From contig NZ_MRDH01000006.1 in the NCBI RefSeq assembly GCF_002008225.1, positions 620,001 through 684,000 of the forward strand: 64,000 nt of DNA. The letters are read 5' to 3'. This document shows, piece after piece, positions 42,283-51,744 of this stretch (positions are counted from its first letter, which is position 1; every line of letters starts with the position of its first letter). A program made the translations under genes and the position numbers. A model generated the notes under the pieces. It worked only from the letters and a program-made list of their open reading frames with translations. It searched no databases and was not told where the DNA came from. Origin of the DNA: Agrobacterium salinitolerans (lineage in GTDB: Bacteria > Pseudomonadota > Alphaproteobacteria > Rhizobiales > Rhizobiaceae).

Positions 42283-44787
42283 CTATTCCGCCGCTGCGAG
42301 CTTAAGGCCCGCAGGTCTGTCCACCAGGGGCGCACGGAAGCTCTTCAGGCGTAGCGCGTTCGTCAATACGAAGACGCTGGAAAGCGCCATGGCTCCGGCA
42401 GCAAGGACTGGCGACAGCAGAACGCCGTTGACAGGATACAATATTCCGGCCGCGACGGGAACGAGAGCGGCATTGTACGCGAAGGCCCAGAACAGATTCT
42501 GGCCGATATTGCGGATCGTGGCCTTGGAGAGTGCGATGGCGTTGGCGACGCCGCGTAGATCGCCGGACATCAGCACCACGTCGGCGCTTTCAATCGCGAC
42601 ATCCGTGCCCGTGCCGATGGCAAGCCCGACATCGGCGGCGGCCAGCGCCGGTGCATCGTTGATGCCGTCGCCGACGAAGGCGACACGTCGACCGTCGGCG
42701 GCGAGCCTCTTGACCGCCTCGACCTTGCCGTCGGGCAGGACTTCCGCCACCACCTCGTCAATGCCGAGCCGACGGGCGATGGCTTCAGCGGTGCGGCGGT
42801 TGTCACCCGTGATCATCGTCACTTTAAGGCCGAGCGCATGCAGCGCCGCAATCGCCTCCGGGGTCGTCTGCTTGATCGGATCGGCAACGGCGACGATCGC
42901 GGCCAGCCTGCCATCGACGGCGGCATAAAGCGGCGACTGCCCTTCCCTGCCCAGCCGCTCGGCATCTTCTGCGAACATCGCGACATCGTAACCGAGCTTG
43001 GTCATGAACCGGTCCGCACCTGCTTCCACCCTGCGGCCGTCGACCATGGCTGCAACACCAAAACCGGGGGTCGCCTCGAAGCCCTCCGCATCGACAAGCG
43101 TCATGCCGCCATGTTTCGCAGCCTCGACGATCGCTTCGGCAATCGGATGTTCGGAATGGTTCTCCAGCGATGCGACGAGGCGCAAAACCTCATCCACATC
43201 GAAGCCCTCTGTCGTGGTAAAATGCACCAGCTTCGGCTTGCCGAGCGTCAGCGTGCCTGTCTTGTCAACAGCGACCACGTCGGCGTCGCGCAGCGTCTGA
43301 AGCGCATCGCCACGGCGGAACAACACGCCCATTTCCGCGGCGCGGCCGGTGCCGACCATGATCGAGGTCGGCGTGGCAAGGCCCATAGCACAGGGACAGG
43401 CGATGATGAGCACCGCAACCGCATTGACGAGCGCGAAGGTCAAGGCCGGATCTGGCCCGAACATGAACCATACGATGAAGGTGGCGAGCGCTGCCAGCAT
43501 TACCGCCGGCACGAACCAGTTTGTCACCTTGTCTACCAGCGCCTGAATGGGCAGCTTGTCGGCCTGCGCCTCCTCCACCATGCGGATGATCTGGGCTATC
43601 AGCGTATCTGCGCCGACCTTGGTGGCGCGGAAGGTGAAGGAGCCATTGCGGTTCACCGTGCCGCCGACCACTTCGGAACCCTCGGCTTTGGTAACCGGGA
43701 CCGGCTCACCCGTGATCATCGATTCATCGACATAAGAGGAGCCACTCAGAATCAGACCATCGACCGGCACTTTCTCACCGGGGCGAACGACGATCACATC
43801 ACCCGTTCGCACATCCTGTAAGGGTACATCGATTGTTTCGCCATCGCGCAACACGCGGGCCGACTTGGCCTGCAGGCCGACGAGCCGCTTTATCGCCTCG
43901 CTGGTGCGGCCTTTGGCGCGCGCTTCCAGGAAACGACCAAGGAGGATGAGTGAGACGATGACCGCTGCTGCCTCATAATAGACATTGGCCGTGCCACTCG
44001 GCAGGATTTTGGGCATGAAGGTTGCGACGACCGAAAACCCCCAGGCGGCGGCGGTGCCAAGTACGACGAGCGAATTCATGTCCGGCGCAAACCGCAGAAG
44101 CGCGGGTATGCCTTTTTTGAAGAAGCGCAGGCCGGGACCGAACAGAACCAGCGTGGTCAGCACGAATTGCAGATACCAGCTTTCCCGCATGCCAACCGTT
44201 GCCATCACGAAATCATGGATGGCGGGCACCAGATGCGAGCCCATTTCCAGTACGAAGACCGGCAACGTCAGTGCAGCGGCGACGGCAAGGCTGATTTTGA
44301 GGCTCCGCAGTTCCGCCTCGCGCTTGTCCTGCTCTCCATCCGTGGCTTTGTCGGCGACAACCTCACTTGCCTTATAGCCCGCCCGTTTGATGGCATCCGA
44401 AAGGTTGGCCGCAGACACGGCGTTGCCGGCAACGCGGACGGTGGCGCGTTCCGTCGCCAGATTGACGCTTGCACCGGAAACACCGGAAACGGCCTTCAAC
44501 GCCTTTTCGACACGTCCGACGCAGGAGGCGCAGGTCATGCCCTCAATATCGAGTTCGATGGTTTTTTCTTCGACGCTGTAACCGGCCTGCCGCACCGCCT
44601 CGATAACGGCCGGCACATCCGGCGACCCGGAAAAGGAAATGTCGGCACGTTCCGTTGCCAGATTGACCGAAGCTTTCAGAACGCCCGGCACCTTGGCAAT
44701 CGCCTTTTCCACGCGGCCGACACAGGAGGCGCAGGTCATGCCATCGATCGCAATCTGATGACTCGCCCGGAGCTCCATTTGTGACAT
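42283..44787 (-). CDS. copA: Cu(I)-exporting P1B-type ATPase
   Basis: The 834-residue copper efflux pump has two N-terminal HMA domains with MTCASC (cysteines 19/22 and 86/89), eight membrane helices with the CPC ion site in [13 protein letters not shown], the phosphorylation motif [13 protein letters not shown]-like actuator region (MITGEPVPV), HP motif in [10 protein letters not shown] and [13 protein letters not shown] 44787 is chosen because GAGGGG precedes it and the predicted promoter (44819-44849) lies just upstream; starts further upstream, up to 44904, would lie before the promoter. Confidence 0.95.
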   Translation of the reverse strand: MSQMELRASHQIAIDGMTCASCVGRVEKAIAKVPGVLKASVNLATERADISFSGSPDVPAVIEAVRQAGYSVEEKTIELDIEGMTCASCVGRVEKALKAVSGVSGASVNLATERATVRVAGNAVSAANLSDAIKRAGYKASEVVADKATDGEQDKREAELRSLKISLAVAAALTLPVFVLEMGSHLVPAIHDFVMATVGMRESWYLQFVLTTLVLFGPGLRFFKKGIPALLRFAPDMNSLVVLGTAAAWGFSVVATFMPKILPSGTANVYYEAAAVIVSLILLGRFLEARAKGRTSEAIKRLVGLQAKSARVLRDGETIDVPLQDVRTGDVIVVRPGEKVPVDGLILSGSSYVDESMITGEPVPVTKAEGSEVVGGTVNRNGSFTFRATKVGADTLIAQIIRMVEEAQADKLPIQALVDKVTNWFVPAVMLAALATFIVWFMFGPDPALTFALVNAVAVLIIACPCAMGLATPTSIMVGTGRAAEMGVLFRRGDALQTLRDADVVAVDKTGTLTLGKPKLVHFTTTEGFDVDEVLRLVASLENHSEHPIAEAIVEAAKHGGMTLVDAEGFEATPGFGVAAMVDGRRVEAGADRFMTKLGYDVAMFAEDAERLGREGQSPLYAAVDGRLAAIVAVADPIKQTTPEAIAALHALGLKVTMITGDNRRTAEAIARRLGIDEVVAEVLPDGKVEAVKRLAADGRRVAFVGDGINDAPALAAADVGLAIGTGTDVAIESADVVLMSGDLRGVANAIALSKATIRNIGQNLFWAFAYNAALVPVAAGILYPVNGVLLSPVLAAGAMALSSVFVLTNALRLKSFRAPLVDRPAGLKLAAAE

Positions 44788-44818
44788 GCGTATGACCCCT
44801 CTTTTCTTGTGTTGAAAA

Positions 44819-44849
44819 AAGATAGGGCTTCCCATCGTGGCAAGGTCAA
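44819..44849 (-). promoter_or_regulatory. CueR/HmrR-type copper promoter of copA
   Basis: On the minus strand: TTGACC (44849-44844), a 19-bp spacer with half-sites CTTGCCAC and ATGGGAAG, and TATCTT (44824-44819). This is the MerR-family promoter geometry, 31 nt before the copA start. Confidence 0.78.
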
Positions 44850-45015
44850 GAGGTTCTTTTTGATGATTCCCGGGGAAAAATGCCGCCCTCGTAATCAAGC
44901 TCATTTTTTAGGCGCGCGCGGGCGTTCGCGCGATCTATACCCAAAAAGCCGGGAACCCCGTTTAAATGCCCCGAAATCTCAGGAAAACGAAAAGAAAATT
45001 TTAATCAGGATGATA

Positions 45016-45101
45016 TGGTGCGGACGGCGGGACTTGAACCCGCAAGACCAATGGTCGGCAGATTTTAAGTCTGCTGCGTCTACCGATTTCGCCACGTCCG
45101 C
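45016..45101 (-). tRNA. tRNA-Leu (anticodon TAA)
   Basis: An 86-nt class II tRNA on the minus strand. The acceptor GCGGACG pairs with CGTCCGC; the anticodon stem GCAGA/TCTGC encloses CTTAAAA (anticodon TAA); a long variable arm (CGACCATTGGTCTT) is present; the T arm is GCGGGTTCAAGTCCCGC; CCA is encoded. Confidence 0.95.
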
Positions 45102-45239
45102 ATTGCCGCGCCACGAACCGTTCCGGCCGGGGCGTTACAAAAAATCGTCATGCTGCCGGCGCCCGGCGCTGGGTTCCGGTCCCGAAGATGACTGAGCCTC
45201 ATCTACACAGGCCGAACCGTTTCGGTCAACGGGGCCTCC

Positions 45240-45339
45240 GAGCATTTCCAGGAAAAGTGGAACCCGGTTTTCCGTCCGGGAAGGCGGCGAACCAAGAGCG
45301 AGAGCGTTTTCGCGATTCGACAAAAAGCGAGAATGCTCT
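45240..45339. repeat. RIME-like double palindrome, copy 2
   Basis: It starts GAGCATTTCCAGG like copy 1, the first palindrome ends around 45285, and the second half runs from AGAGCG to ATGCTCT at 45339. It abuts the stop codon of the nuclease-like gene. Confidence 0.6.
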
Positions 45340-46066
45340 ACCCACACCAGGACTGATTTTTTGCCGATGCCGGATGCGCGAGCCCTTCGCGCACGAGTTG
45401 ATCGGCGAAGGATACGCCCGAACGCGAAAGCCGTTTGCGTTCCGTGGCTTGCCCGCCCGCAGCGCCGCCGGACGCCACATCGAAGGCCCCGGCATTCAAC
45501 ATGTCACGAAGCCTGACCTTCGCAATGAAACCGCGCTGGCGCTCTTCCATGCAGCGCGCCCGGTCGATCTGCGGCACTTCTATGCCGGCAAGCTGCATTT
45601 TCACGCCCTTCATCCAGAAGGTGTTGCCGTCGGCCACGCAATTGTTGAGGCCGGAACGACCGCAGAAAGCAAAAGTACCGCTTTTTTCACCGAGCGAAAT
45701 TTTTTCGACCGAAGGACGGGTTTCCGGCAAGATAGCGGCGACCTGGCTCGGCTGCGAGGCGGACGGCATGGCGATCGAGCGCGGTGGCACCGGGCCGTTG
45801 CCGGGCAGAGCCGGCGATGCGGGGCGAATGGACGCCACTTTCTCCCGCGTGACGGAATCGCGTTTGGCCGCCGTGGCAACTTTCGAAGAACTCGTGGTCG
45901 AAGATGTCGCCTTTGCAACATGCCGCTGCGGCAAAAGACTGTCGCGATGTTCGTAAGCCTGAATGCCGCCGGCGACGACGCCCAGCATCAGCACCCAGGG
46001 CCAAACGCTACCGCCGCTCGATTTCTTCGCCGTGCGGCGTCGTGCTGTCGATTTTCGGTTGCTCAC
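45338..46066 (-). CDS. Thermonuclease-fold (SNase-like) protein, likely catalytically inactive
   Basis: The 242-residue protein has a basic start, one membrane segment (about residues 20-38), a Ser/Ala/Pro-rich linker and a C-terminal staphylococcal-nuclease-like domain from about 130. The core reads ADGNTFWMKGVKMQLAGIEVPQ where active enzymes have DGDT, an Arg before LAGID and PE. Thus the metal aspartates are N and E, the catalytic Arg is Q and the catalytic Glu is Q. GTG 46066 has AAGGAG 8 nt upstream. A binding or scaffold role is inferred. Confidence 0.75.
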   Translation of the reverse strand: MSNRKSTARRRTAKKSSGGSVWPWVLMLGVVAGGIQAYEHRDSLLPQRHVAKATSSTTSSSKVATAAKRDSVTREKVASIRPASPALPGNGPVPPRSIAMPSASQPSQVAAILPETRPSVEKISLGEKSGTFAFCGRSGLNNCVADGNTFWMKGVKMQLAGIEVPQIDRARCMEERQRGFIAKVRLRDMLNAGAFDVASGGAAGGQATERKRLSRSGVSFADQLVREGLAHPASAKNQSWCG

Positions 46067-46230
46067 GATCGGACTCCTTTCAACGGAGCCGCATTATCGG
46101 CCAAAGGAGTTTCCGAAAGGTTGGCGTTGCCGGGCGTTTTCGCTTTTCACAGAAAAGGGGGAAACGCCCTAACCCCTTGTTTTCTCAATTTCCCGAATGG
46201 AAAGCACGCAAATGAGCTGTGGATAAACCG

Positions 46231-46761
46231 TCAGCGAACCTGATCGAGAAGGCGCTTGCATTCGAGGAGGTCGAACAGGGCTTCCTGCAAAAGCGCCTGA
46301 TCGTCCTTGCCGATACTCGACTTGCCGACCGATATTTCCGCATCGCCGCCACCGCCGAAGCCAAAAAAACGGCCGCTTGGCTTGGCCTTCGGACGGCCGA
46401 CGACCTCGTCCCCATCGGTATCGACGACACGCGGTTCGGCGACTTCCTTTTCACCGCTCGCCGCCATGATGGCTTCCATGGTTGCGAGATCACCGGAGGC
46501 GATGGCCGCCACGAAGCGGTTACCATTGGCTTTCAGCAGCTTCTGTACGCCCTTAATGGTGTAGCCATGGTCATAAAGAAGGTGACGGATACCCTTCAGG
46601 AGATCGATATCGTCAGGGCGGTAATAACGGCGGCCCCCGCCCCGTTTCATCGGCTTGATCTGCGGAAAGCGTGTTTCCCAGAAACGCAGCACATGCTGCG
46701 GCAGGTTCAACTCATCCGCCACTTCACTGATCGTCCGAAACGCGTCGGGGCTTTTATCCAA
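46231..46761 (-). CDS. MerR-family regulator next to ihfA
   Basis: The 176-residue protein has an N-terminal MerR winged helix ([51 protein letters not shown]). It then differs from metal-sensing MerR proteins: the C-terminal region is long, glycine-rich (FGFGGGGD) and has no cysteine cluster; one cysteine occurs near the end. This type sits beside ihfA in many alphaproteobacteria. The start is TTG 46761 with GGGAG 7 nt upstream. Target genes unknown. Confidence 0.85.
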   Translation of the reverse strand: MDKSPDAFRTISEVADELNLPQHVLRFWETRFPQIKPMKRGGGRRYYRPDDIDLLKGIRHLLYDHGYTIKGVQKLLKANGNRFVAAIASGDLATMEAIMAASGEKEVAEPRVVDTDGDEVVGRPKAKPSGRFFGFGGGGDAEISVGKSSIGKDDQALLQEALFDLLECKRLLDQVR

Positions 46762-47033
46762 ATTTCCACTCCCATCCGAACCGGAGCGCCATGCATCCGG
46801 CCGGACACTGAACGAGAACGCTTTTCACACGCCGGTCAAACATCGCGCGACATCCGTTCTGAACCCGCGCAGACGCCATTGCGGCGAGATACAAATCACT
46901 AAAATTGATTATGATGTGAGTCGACCGGATTTCAACGGCTTGCACGTTGAAATTCAAGCATGTTCACAAGAAGAATGGGAAAAAGGCTTACGATACGACA
47001 AAAATGCGTGTCGCTTATAACTCTAGAGAAGGA

Positions 47034-47372
47034 TTATGCTCCGGCCTTCTGGCCCTTCTGCTTGGCCTTGCGGGCCGTATGCGCCTTCAGAATACGCTGC
47101 TTCAGCACATTCGAGGCCTTGAAGGTCATGACGCGACGTGGGGAGATCGGAACTTCCTCGCCCGTCTTGGGGTTGCGGCCGATGCGCTCGTTCTTTTCCC
47201 GGATTTGAAACGTCGCGAAGGAAGAAAGCTTGACGACTTCGCCGCGGGTTATCGCGTTGCAAATTTCGTCAATGATCGTCTCGACCAGTTCAGCGGATTC
47301 GGTGCGGGACAGCCCGACTTTACGAAACACAGATTCTGCAAGATCTGCGCGTGTCACTGTCTTCCCGGCCAT
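47034..47372 (-). CDS. ihfA: Integration host factor alpha subunit
   Basis: The 112-residue HU/IHF-type DNA-bending protein has [27 protein letters not shown], the DNA-contacting arm [25 protein letters not shown] and a basic C-terminal tail rich in Lys and Ala. It forms a heterodimer with IhfB. GGGGAA is just before ATG 47372; a start at 47384 adds four residues. The merR gene follows on the same strand after 272 nt in which I see nothing. Confidence 0.95.
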   Translation of the reverse strand: MAGKTVTRADLAESVFRKVGLSRTESAELVETIIDEICNAITRGEVVKLSSFATFQIREKNERIGRNPKTGEEVPISPRRVMTFKASNVLKQRILKAHTARKAKQKGQKAGA

Positions 47373-47616
47373 TTTTCCCCACAAACCGTGTCTGAACTCT
47401 TCTCTAGGAGCCGCCGAGATTATTTCCCTTGTGGCGACCGGTCAAGGGATTGTTCCAGATTCATTTGAGGCTTTCGGCAATCAGTGCAAGGGCTTAGGGC
47501 GAGTGATACGCTTTTGACACAGGCTCGGGCCGCTCCGGCGCGTCCGATCGAGGCGTGAGCGCGAAAATCACAACCGATTTCGCGCCATCGCCCCGGCAAA
47601 CGCGAAAATCGCGCCT

Positions 47617-48588
47617 TTACCAGCGCAGCAGCACCGCGCCCCAGGTGAAGCCGCCGCCCATGGCCTCCAGCATCACCAGATCGCCCTTCTTGATGCGTCC
47701 ATCACCGGCGGCAACAGCGAGCGCCAGCGGAATGGAGGCGGCCGAGGTATTGCCGTGCTGATCGACGGTGATCACGACTTTTTCCGGGTCTATGTTAAGC
47801 TTCTTCGCTGAACCGTCGATGATGCGCTTGTTGGCCTGGTGCGGAACCAGCCAGTCGAGATCGTCGGCCGTTGTGCCGGTCGCCTCGAAGGCCTGCTCGA
47901 TGACGTCGGTGATCATGCCAACGGCGTGCTTGAATACTTCCCGGCCTTCCATGCGCAGATGACCGACCGTGCCTGTGGTGGAAGGACCGCCATCGACATA
48001 GAGCTTTTCCTTGTGCGAGCCGTCGGAGCGCAGCTGTGCGGTCAGGATGCCGCGATCGGCGGAGGTGCCTTCACCCTCACCGGCCTCCAGAACCAGCGCG
48101 CCGGCGCCGTCACCGAAGAGGACGCAGGTCGTGCGGTCCTTCCAGTCGAGGATGCGCGAGAAGGTCTCAGAGCCGATCACCAGAACGCGCTTGGCCATGC
48201 CGCCGCGAATATAGAGATCGGCGGTCGATACGGCATAAACGAAACCGGAGCAGACGGCCTGCATGTCGAAGGCGAAACCGTGGGTCATGCCAAGACGGTT
48301 CTGGATGTTCACCGCCGTTGCCGGAAAGGTGTTATCCGGGGTCGAGGTGGCCAGAATGATGAGGTCGATATCGTCGGGCGTGAGGCCGGCATTGTCGAGG
48401 GCGGCACGCGCCGCCGCTTCACCGAGAGACGCGGTGGTTTCACCTTCGCCGGCGATATAACGCTGTCTGATGCCTGTGCGCTGCACGATCCATTCGTCTG
48501 ACGTCTCGACGACACCTTCGATTTCACTGTTGGTCATGACACGCTTCGGAAGCGCTGCCCCGAAACCACGAACTATAGAGCGGATCAT
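47617..48588 (-). CDS. fabH: Beta-ketoacyl-ACP synthase III
   Basis: The 323-residue enzyme begins fatty acid synthesis by condensing acetyl-CoA with malonyl-ACP. The catalytic triad is visible: Cys in DMQAVCSGF, His in PHQANKRI and Asn in QHGNTSAAS. The length is typical. It starts 4 nt after the plsX stop, so the two are translationally linked. Confidence 0.97.
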   Translation of the reverse strand: MIRSIVRGFGAALPKRVMTNSEIEGVVETSDEWIVQRTGIRQRYIAGEGETTASLGEAAARAALDNAGLTPDDIDLIILATSTPDNTFPATAVNIQNRLGMTHGFAFDMQAVCSGFVYAVSTADLYIRGGMAKRVLVIGSETFSRILDWKDRTTCVLFGDGAGALVLEAGEGEGTSADRGILTAQLRSDGSHKEKLYVDGGPSTTGTVGHLRMEGREVFKHAVGMITDVIEQAFEATGTTADDLDWLVPHQANKRIIDGSAKKLNIDPEKVVITVDQHGNTSAASIPLALAVAAGDGRIKKGDLVMLEAMGGGFTWGAVLLRW

Positions 48589-48592
48589 TCCC

Positions 48593-49654
48593 TTATTCCT
48601 CGTCAGCCACGAGAGCTTCGGGCGCCGGGGGCGGAAGCCGTCTTGCGTGGTAAATTTTCAGATCATTCTCAATCTTGGCCGTCAGGCCGTTATGAACCAT
48701 GTCGTAGCCGACATCCACGGCAGAGGCAAAACCAACGGCATCCGTGCCGCCATGGCTCTTGATGACGATGCCGTTGAGGCCGAGAAACACGCCGCCATTG
48801 ACCTTGCGCGGGTCCATCTTTTCCCTCAGCACATCGAAGGCACTTTTTGCGAGGATATAACCGATCTTGGCGAAGAAGCTGCGGGAGATCGCCTCACGCA
48901 GCAGCGTGGTGATCTGGCGGGCGGTGCCTTCGGCGGCCTTGAGCGCGATGTTGCCGGTGAAACCTTCGGTCACCACCACATCCACCGTGCCCTTGCCGAT
49001 ATCGTCGCCTTCGACGAAACCACGATAGTCGATGGTGGCGAGATCGGCCTCGCGGATCAGACGTCCGGCCTCACGCACCTCTTCCTGACCCTTGACCTCC
49101 TCGACGCCGACATTCAGCAGGCCGACGGTCGGACGGTCGATATCGAACAGCGCACGCGCCATGGCGCCGCCCATCAGGGCGAAATCCAGCAGCTGCTGGG
49201 AATCAGCGCCGATGGTCGCGCCGATGTCGAGCACGATGCTTTCGCCTTTCAGTGTCGGCCAGATGCCGGCAATCGCCGGGCGCTCCACCCGCGCCATGGT
49301 GCGCAAACAGAATTTCGCCATGGCCATCAAGGCGCCGGTATTGCCGGCGGAAACGGCGACATCGGCTTCACCGAGCTTCACGGCTTCAATGGCGCGCCAC
49401 ATGCTGGAGACGTAGCGGCCGCGGCGCAGCGCCTGGCTCGGTTTCTCGTCCATGCTGACCGAGACTTCACAATCGTGAAAGACCGACTTTTCCCGAAGCG
49501 TGGGATATTGTGCCAGAATGGGGTCGCATTTGCTCTTCTGCCCGTAGAGCAGAAAAGTTACATCGTTGTGCCGTTCAAGCGCCTTGGCGGCACCGGGTAT
49601 GGCAACATCTGGGCCGAAATCGCCGCCCATGACGTCAATTGCAATTCTGATCAC
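48593..49654 (-). CDS. plsX: Phosphate acyltransferase PlsX
   Basis: The 353-residue enzyme makes acyl-phosphate from acyl-ACP for phospholipid synthesis. Family motifs are [14 protein letters not shown] at the start, [17 protein letters not shown] and [19 protein letters not shown] 49654 is chosen (AAGG 5 nt upstream and the usual family N-terminus); a TTG at 49681 would add nine residues. It forms the classic plsX-fabH pair. Confidence 0.96.
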   Translation of the reverse strand: MIRIAIDVMGGDFGPDVAIPGAAKALERHNDVTFLLYGQKSKCDPILAQYPTLREKSVFHDCEVSVSMDEKPSQALRRGRYVSSMWRAIEAVKLGEADVAVSAGNTGALMAMAKFCLRTMARVERPAIAGIWPTLKGESIVLDIGATIGADSQQLLDFALMGGAMARALFDIDRPTVGLLNVGVEEVKGQEEVREAGRLIREADLATIDYRGFVEGDDIGKGTVDVVVTEGFTGNIALKAAEGTARQITTLLREAISRSFFAKIGYILAKSAFDVLREKMDPRKVNGGVFLGLNGIVIKSHGGTDAVGFASAVDVGYDMVHNGLTAKIENDLKIYHARRLPPPAPEALVADEE

Positions 49655-49755
49655 TCGTCCCTTATCCTTACTTGCCGCCAATCAAGCGGATTTTGCGCGA
49701 AAATACCTTTTCCGGCTCTTGTTACAATAAAATTATTTCAGCCCGGCTGGGCCAT

Positions 49756-50319
49756 TCAGTCTTTTTTCCAATCTTTCAACACGGCAAAGGGCGATGGCGG
49801 CTTGTCATCGTCGGCCTCTTTTTCAGCCTTTTCGGCAAATTCCACATTCGGCTTGCGCGGATAAGGGTCGATGGCAAGGGCCGCAAATTCGGCAACCACG
49901 GCACCGACATCGATGCTGTCGCCGGTGAACTGGTCGGGAATGTCGGGACCATCGGGATCGAGTACGATCTCGCCTTCTTCGTTCGTCACCATCCGCGCCA
50001 GCTTCGATCCTTCCGGCACGAAAATATGCTCCACGGTCTCATCGATCTTGCTCGAAACCGGTTCCAGCGTCACGACGCAGGATTGAGTGACCGCCGCATG
50101 CACTTCGCCCTTGATCTTGATGCCATCCTTCTTCCAGCGGGTTACCTGCAGCTCCGCCTTCAGATATTCGACGGAGACCACATCCCAGAATTTCGCAAGC
50201 GCCTTCAACTCCTCGGCGCTGGCTTCGAGACCAATCCTGACCGGATTGGCGGAAATATGGCCTACCTTGACGGGATAGGAAAAAGGCAGGTCATCATTTG
50301 CGGGGTGTCGCGCGTTCAT
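49756..50319 (-). CDS. DUF177/YceD-family protein
   Basis: The 187-residue protein has the YceD/DUF177 layout, with a beta-rich first half and the conserved segment QSCVVTLEPVSSKIDETVEHIFVPE, then an acidic loop and AVVAEFAALAIDPYPRKP. In E. coli and plants YceD supports 23S rRNA accumulation. It lies upstream of plsX, where rpmF is often found in other bacteria but is absent here. ATG 50319 has GAGG 6 nt upstream; 50331 is the alternative. Confidence 0.88.
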   Translation of the reverse strand: MNARHPANDDLPFSYPVKVGHISANPVRIGLEASAEELKALAKFWDVVSVEYLKAELQVTRWKKDGIKIKGEVHAAVTQSCVVTLEPVSSKIDETVEHIFVPEGSKLARMVTNEEGEIVLDPDGPDIPDQFTGDSIDVGAVVAEFAALAIDPYPRKPNVEFAEKAEKEADDDKPPSPFAVLKDWKKD

Positions 50320-50327
50320 CGTGAACC

Positions 50328-50867
50328 TCATTGTCCAGGCAGGGGCAGCGTCAGGCTTCCGGTTGCTATCGTTTCTTCGGACTGGGCGGCAAGGGCATCG
50401 GATGTCTCCATCATCCAGCCCGCCAGCCCTTCCATCTCGGGTGCCTTCTCATCTACCTGCGGATATATATTGCGCCGGAGCGCTGCGGCAAGGGCGACGC
50501 GGTCGGAAGCATCCAGCGCCGCCGCATAGGATTCCAGCCGCCCATAGAACATGCCGGCGAATTTCTTCATGCGTTTCGGCACACCCTGATCGCCTATCCC
50601 CAATTCGCGGATGGAATGATCGAGGTCCTGAAAAAAGGCGTCGACGATCTCCTGGGCGATCTCCTGCCCGCTGACACCTGACGATTTGGTGCGGCGAAAA
50701 TAGAGAATCATGATGACCGACAGCATCTCGAAGCGGCCCATGACCGTGTCGGGCACACCGAAGTCGAGATAAAACCCGGGCGCGCGGGCGGCAGCCGTTA
50801 AGGTCGCATATTGCCGGTCGACTATGGCGCGATTGTTGTTTTTCTGTCTGAACAGCCCGAATATCAT
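50328..50867 (-). CDS. Ubiquinol-cytochrome c reductase assembly chaperone (CBP3 family)
   Basis: The 179-residue protein has the Ubiq_cyt_C_chap domain: VDRQYATLTAAARAPGFYLDFGVPDTVMGRFEML, then DLDHSIRELGIGDQGVPKRMKKFAGMFYGRLESY. In mitochondria CBP3 helps make cytochrome b; the bacterial role is inferred to be bc1 assembly. It is followed on the same strand by the DUF177 gene (8 nt), an arrangement common in alphaproteobacteria. The 271-nt region to bamE holds both divergent promoters. Confidence 0.9.
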   Translation of the reverse strand: MIFGLFRQKNNNRAIVDRQYATLTAAARAPGFYLDFGVPDTVMGRFEMLSVIMILYFRRTKSSGVSGQEIAQEIVDAFFQDLDHSIRELGIGDQGVPKRMKKFAGMFYGRLESYAAALDASDRVALAAALRRNIYPQVDEKAPEMEGLAGWMMETSDALAAQSEETIATGSLTLPLPGQ

Positions 50868-51138
50868 CGTTTTTTTTCCGAAGGGGACGGGTGAATTCGC
50901 TTACCGCCCATCGCACTTGTTGCATGATCGTCAAAGCTGGTTTACCGAAGCATCCACGAATTGCAATGCTGTCACGGTCACGTTCGTCTTTGGGCTGAAA
51001 CAGTCGAAGAGAACCGGAGGAGTTCCAGAAGGTCGGGAAAGCATTGAATTTGGGGGGTGATCGGGATTTTCCGTCCCCGGATTGACACAATCATGTGCAC
51101 AGACACTGTGCACCACGCAATGCCGGAAGGTGCCATTC

Positions 51139-51669
51139 ATGATCGCAGTCGGGGAAAAGCAGTTGAGCAAGCAGAAATCCGCAAGTCACGGCAAAATTCT
51201 GAGCAAGACCGCCATCGCAATCGTGCTCGCATCCGGCCTGCTTTCCGCCTGCACGAGCACGACAGACGTATTTCACAACGGCTACGTCATGGACGAGCAG
51301 GCCCTCCAGCTGATCCCCGAAGGTTCCAGCCGTGAGCAGGTTCTCCTGACCATGGGCACGCCTTCCACCACGGCGACTTTCGGCAACGAGGTGTTCTATT
51401 ACATCTCGCAGAAGCGCGTACGCCGCGCGGCTTTCATGAAGCCGTCGCTGGTCGAGCAGAACATTCTCGCCATCTACTTCAACAAGGACGGCGTGATCGA
51501 GCGTAAGGCCAATTATACGCTGCAGGACGGCAAGGTATTCGACACGATTTCGCGCACCACGCCGACGGGCGGCAAGGACCTCACCTTCCTGCAGCAGCTG
51601 CTTTCCGGCGGTACCTCGGGCGCCAATATCGCCAAGAGCATTCTCGGTCAGGGTGGGAACACACCCTGA
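51139..51669 (+). CDS. bamE: Outer-membrane assembly lipoprotein BamE/SmpA
   Basis: The 176-residue lipoprotein has lipobox LLSAC with lipidated Cys38, then the SmpA/OmlA domain: LIPEGSSREQVLLTMGTPSTTATFGNEVFYYIS. It is a non-essential part of the beta-barrel assembly machinery. The signal peptide is preceded by an unusually long 20-residue basic region. ATG 51139 has GAAGGTG upstream; a 51082 start would add 19 residues. A strong terminator follows. Confidence 0.9.
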   Translation: MIAVGEKQLSKQKSASHGKILSKTAIAIVLASGLLSACTSTTDVFHNGYVMDEQALQLIPEGSSREQVLLTMGTPSTTATFGNEVFYYISQKRVRRAAFMKPSLVEQNILAIYFNKDGVIERKANYTLQDGKVFDTISRTTPTGGKDLTFLQQLLSGGTSGANIAKSILGQGGNTP

Positions 51670-51691
51670 TCGGAAGAAGGATAATAAATTC

Positions 51692-51722
51692 AAAGGCCCG
51701 GGGAGCGATCCCCGGGCCTTTT
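51692..51722. terminator. Strong terminator between bamE and hppA
   Basis: AAAGGCCCGGGG/CCCCGGGCCTTT, a 12-bp perfect stem with a 6-nt loop and a T tract, between convergent genes; likely works for both. Confidence 0.88.
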
Positions 51723-51744
51723 CATTTGGCGGAAACGTCAGCCT

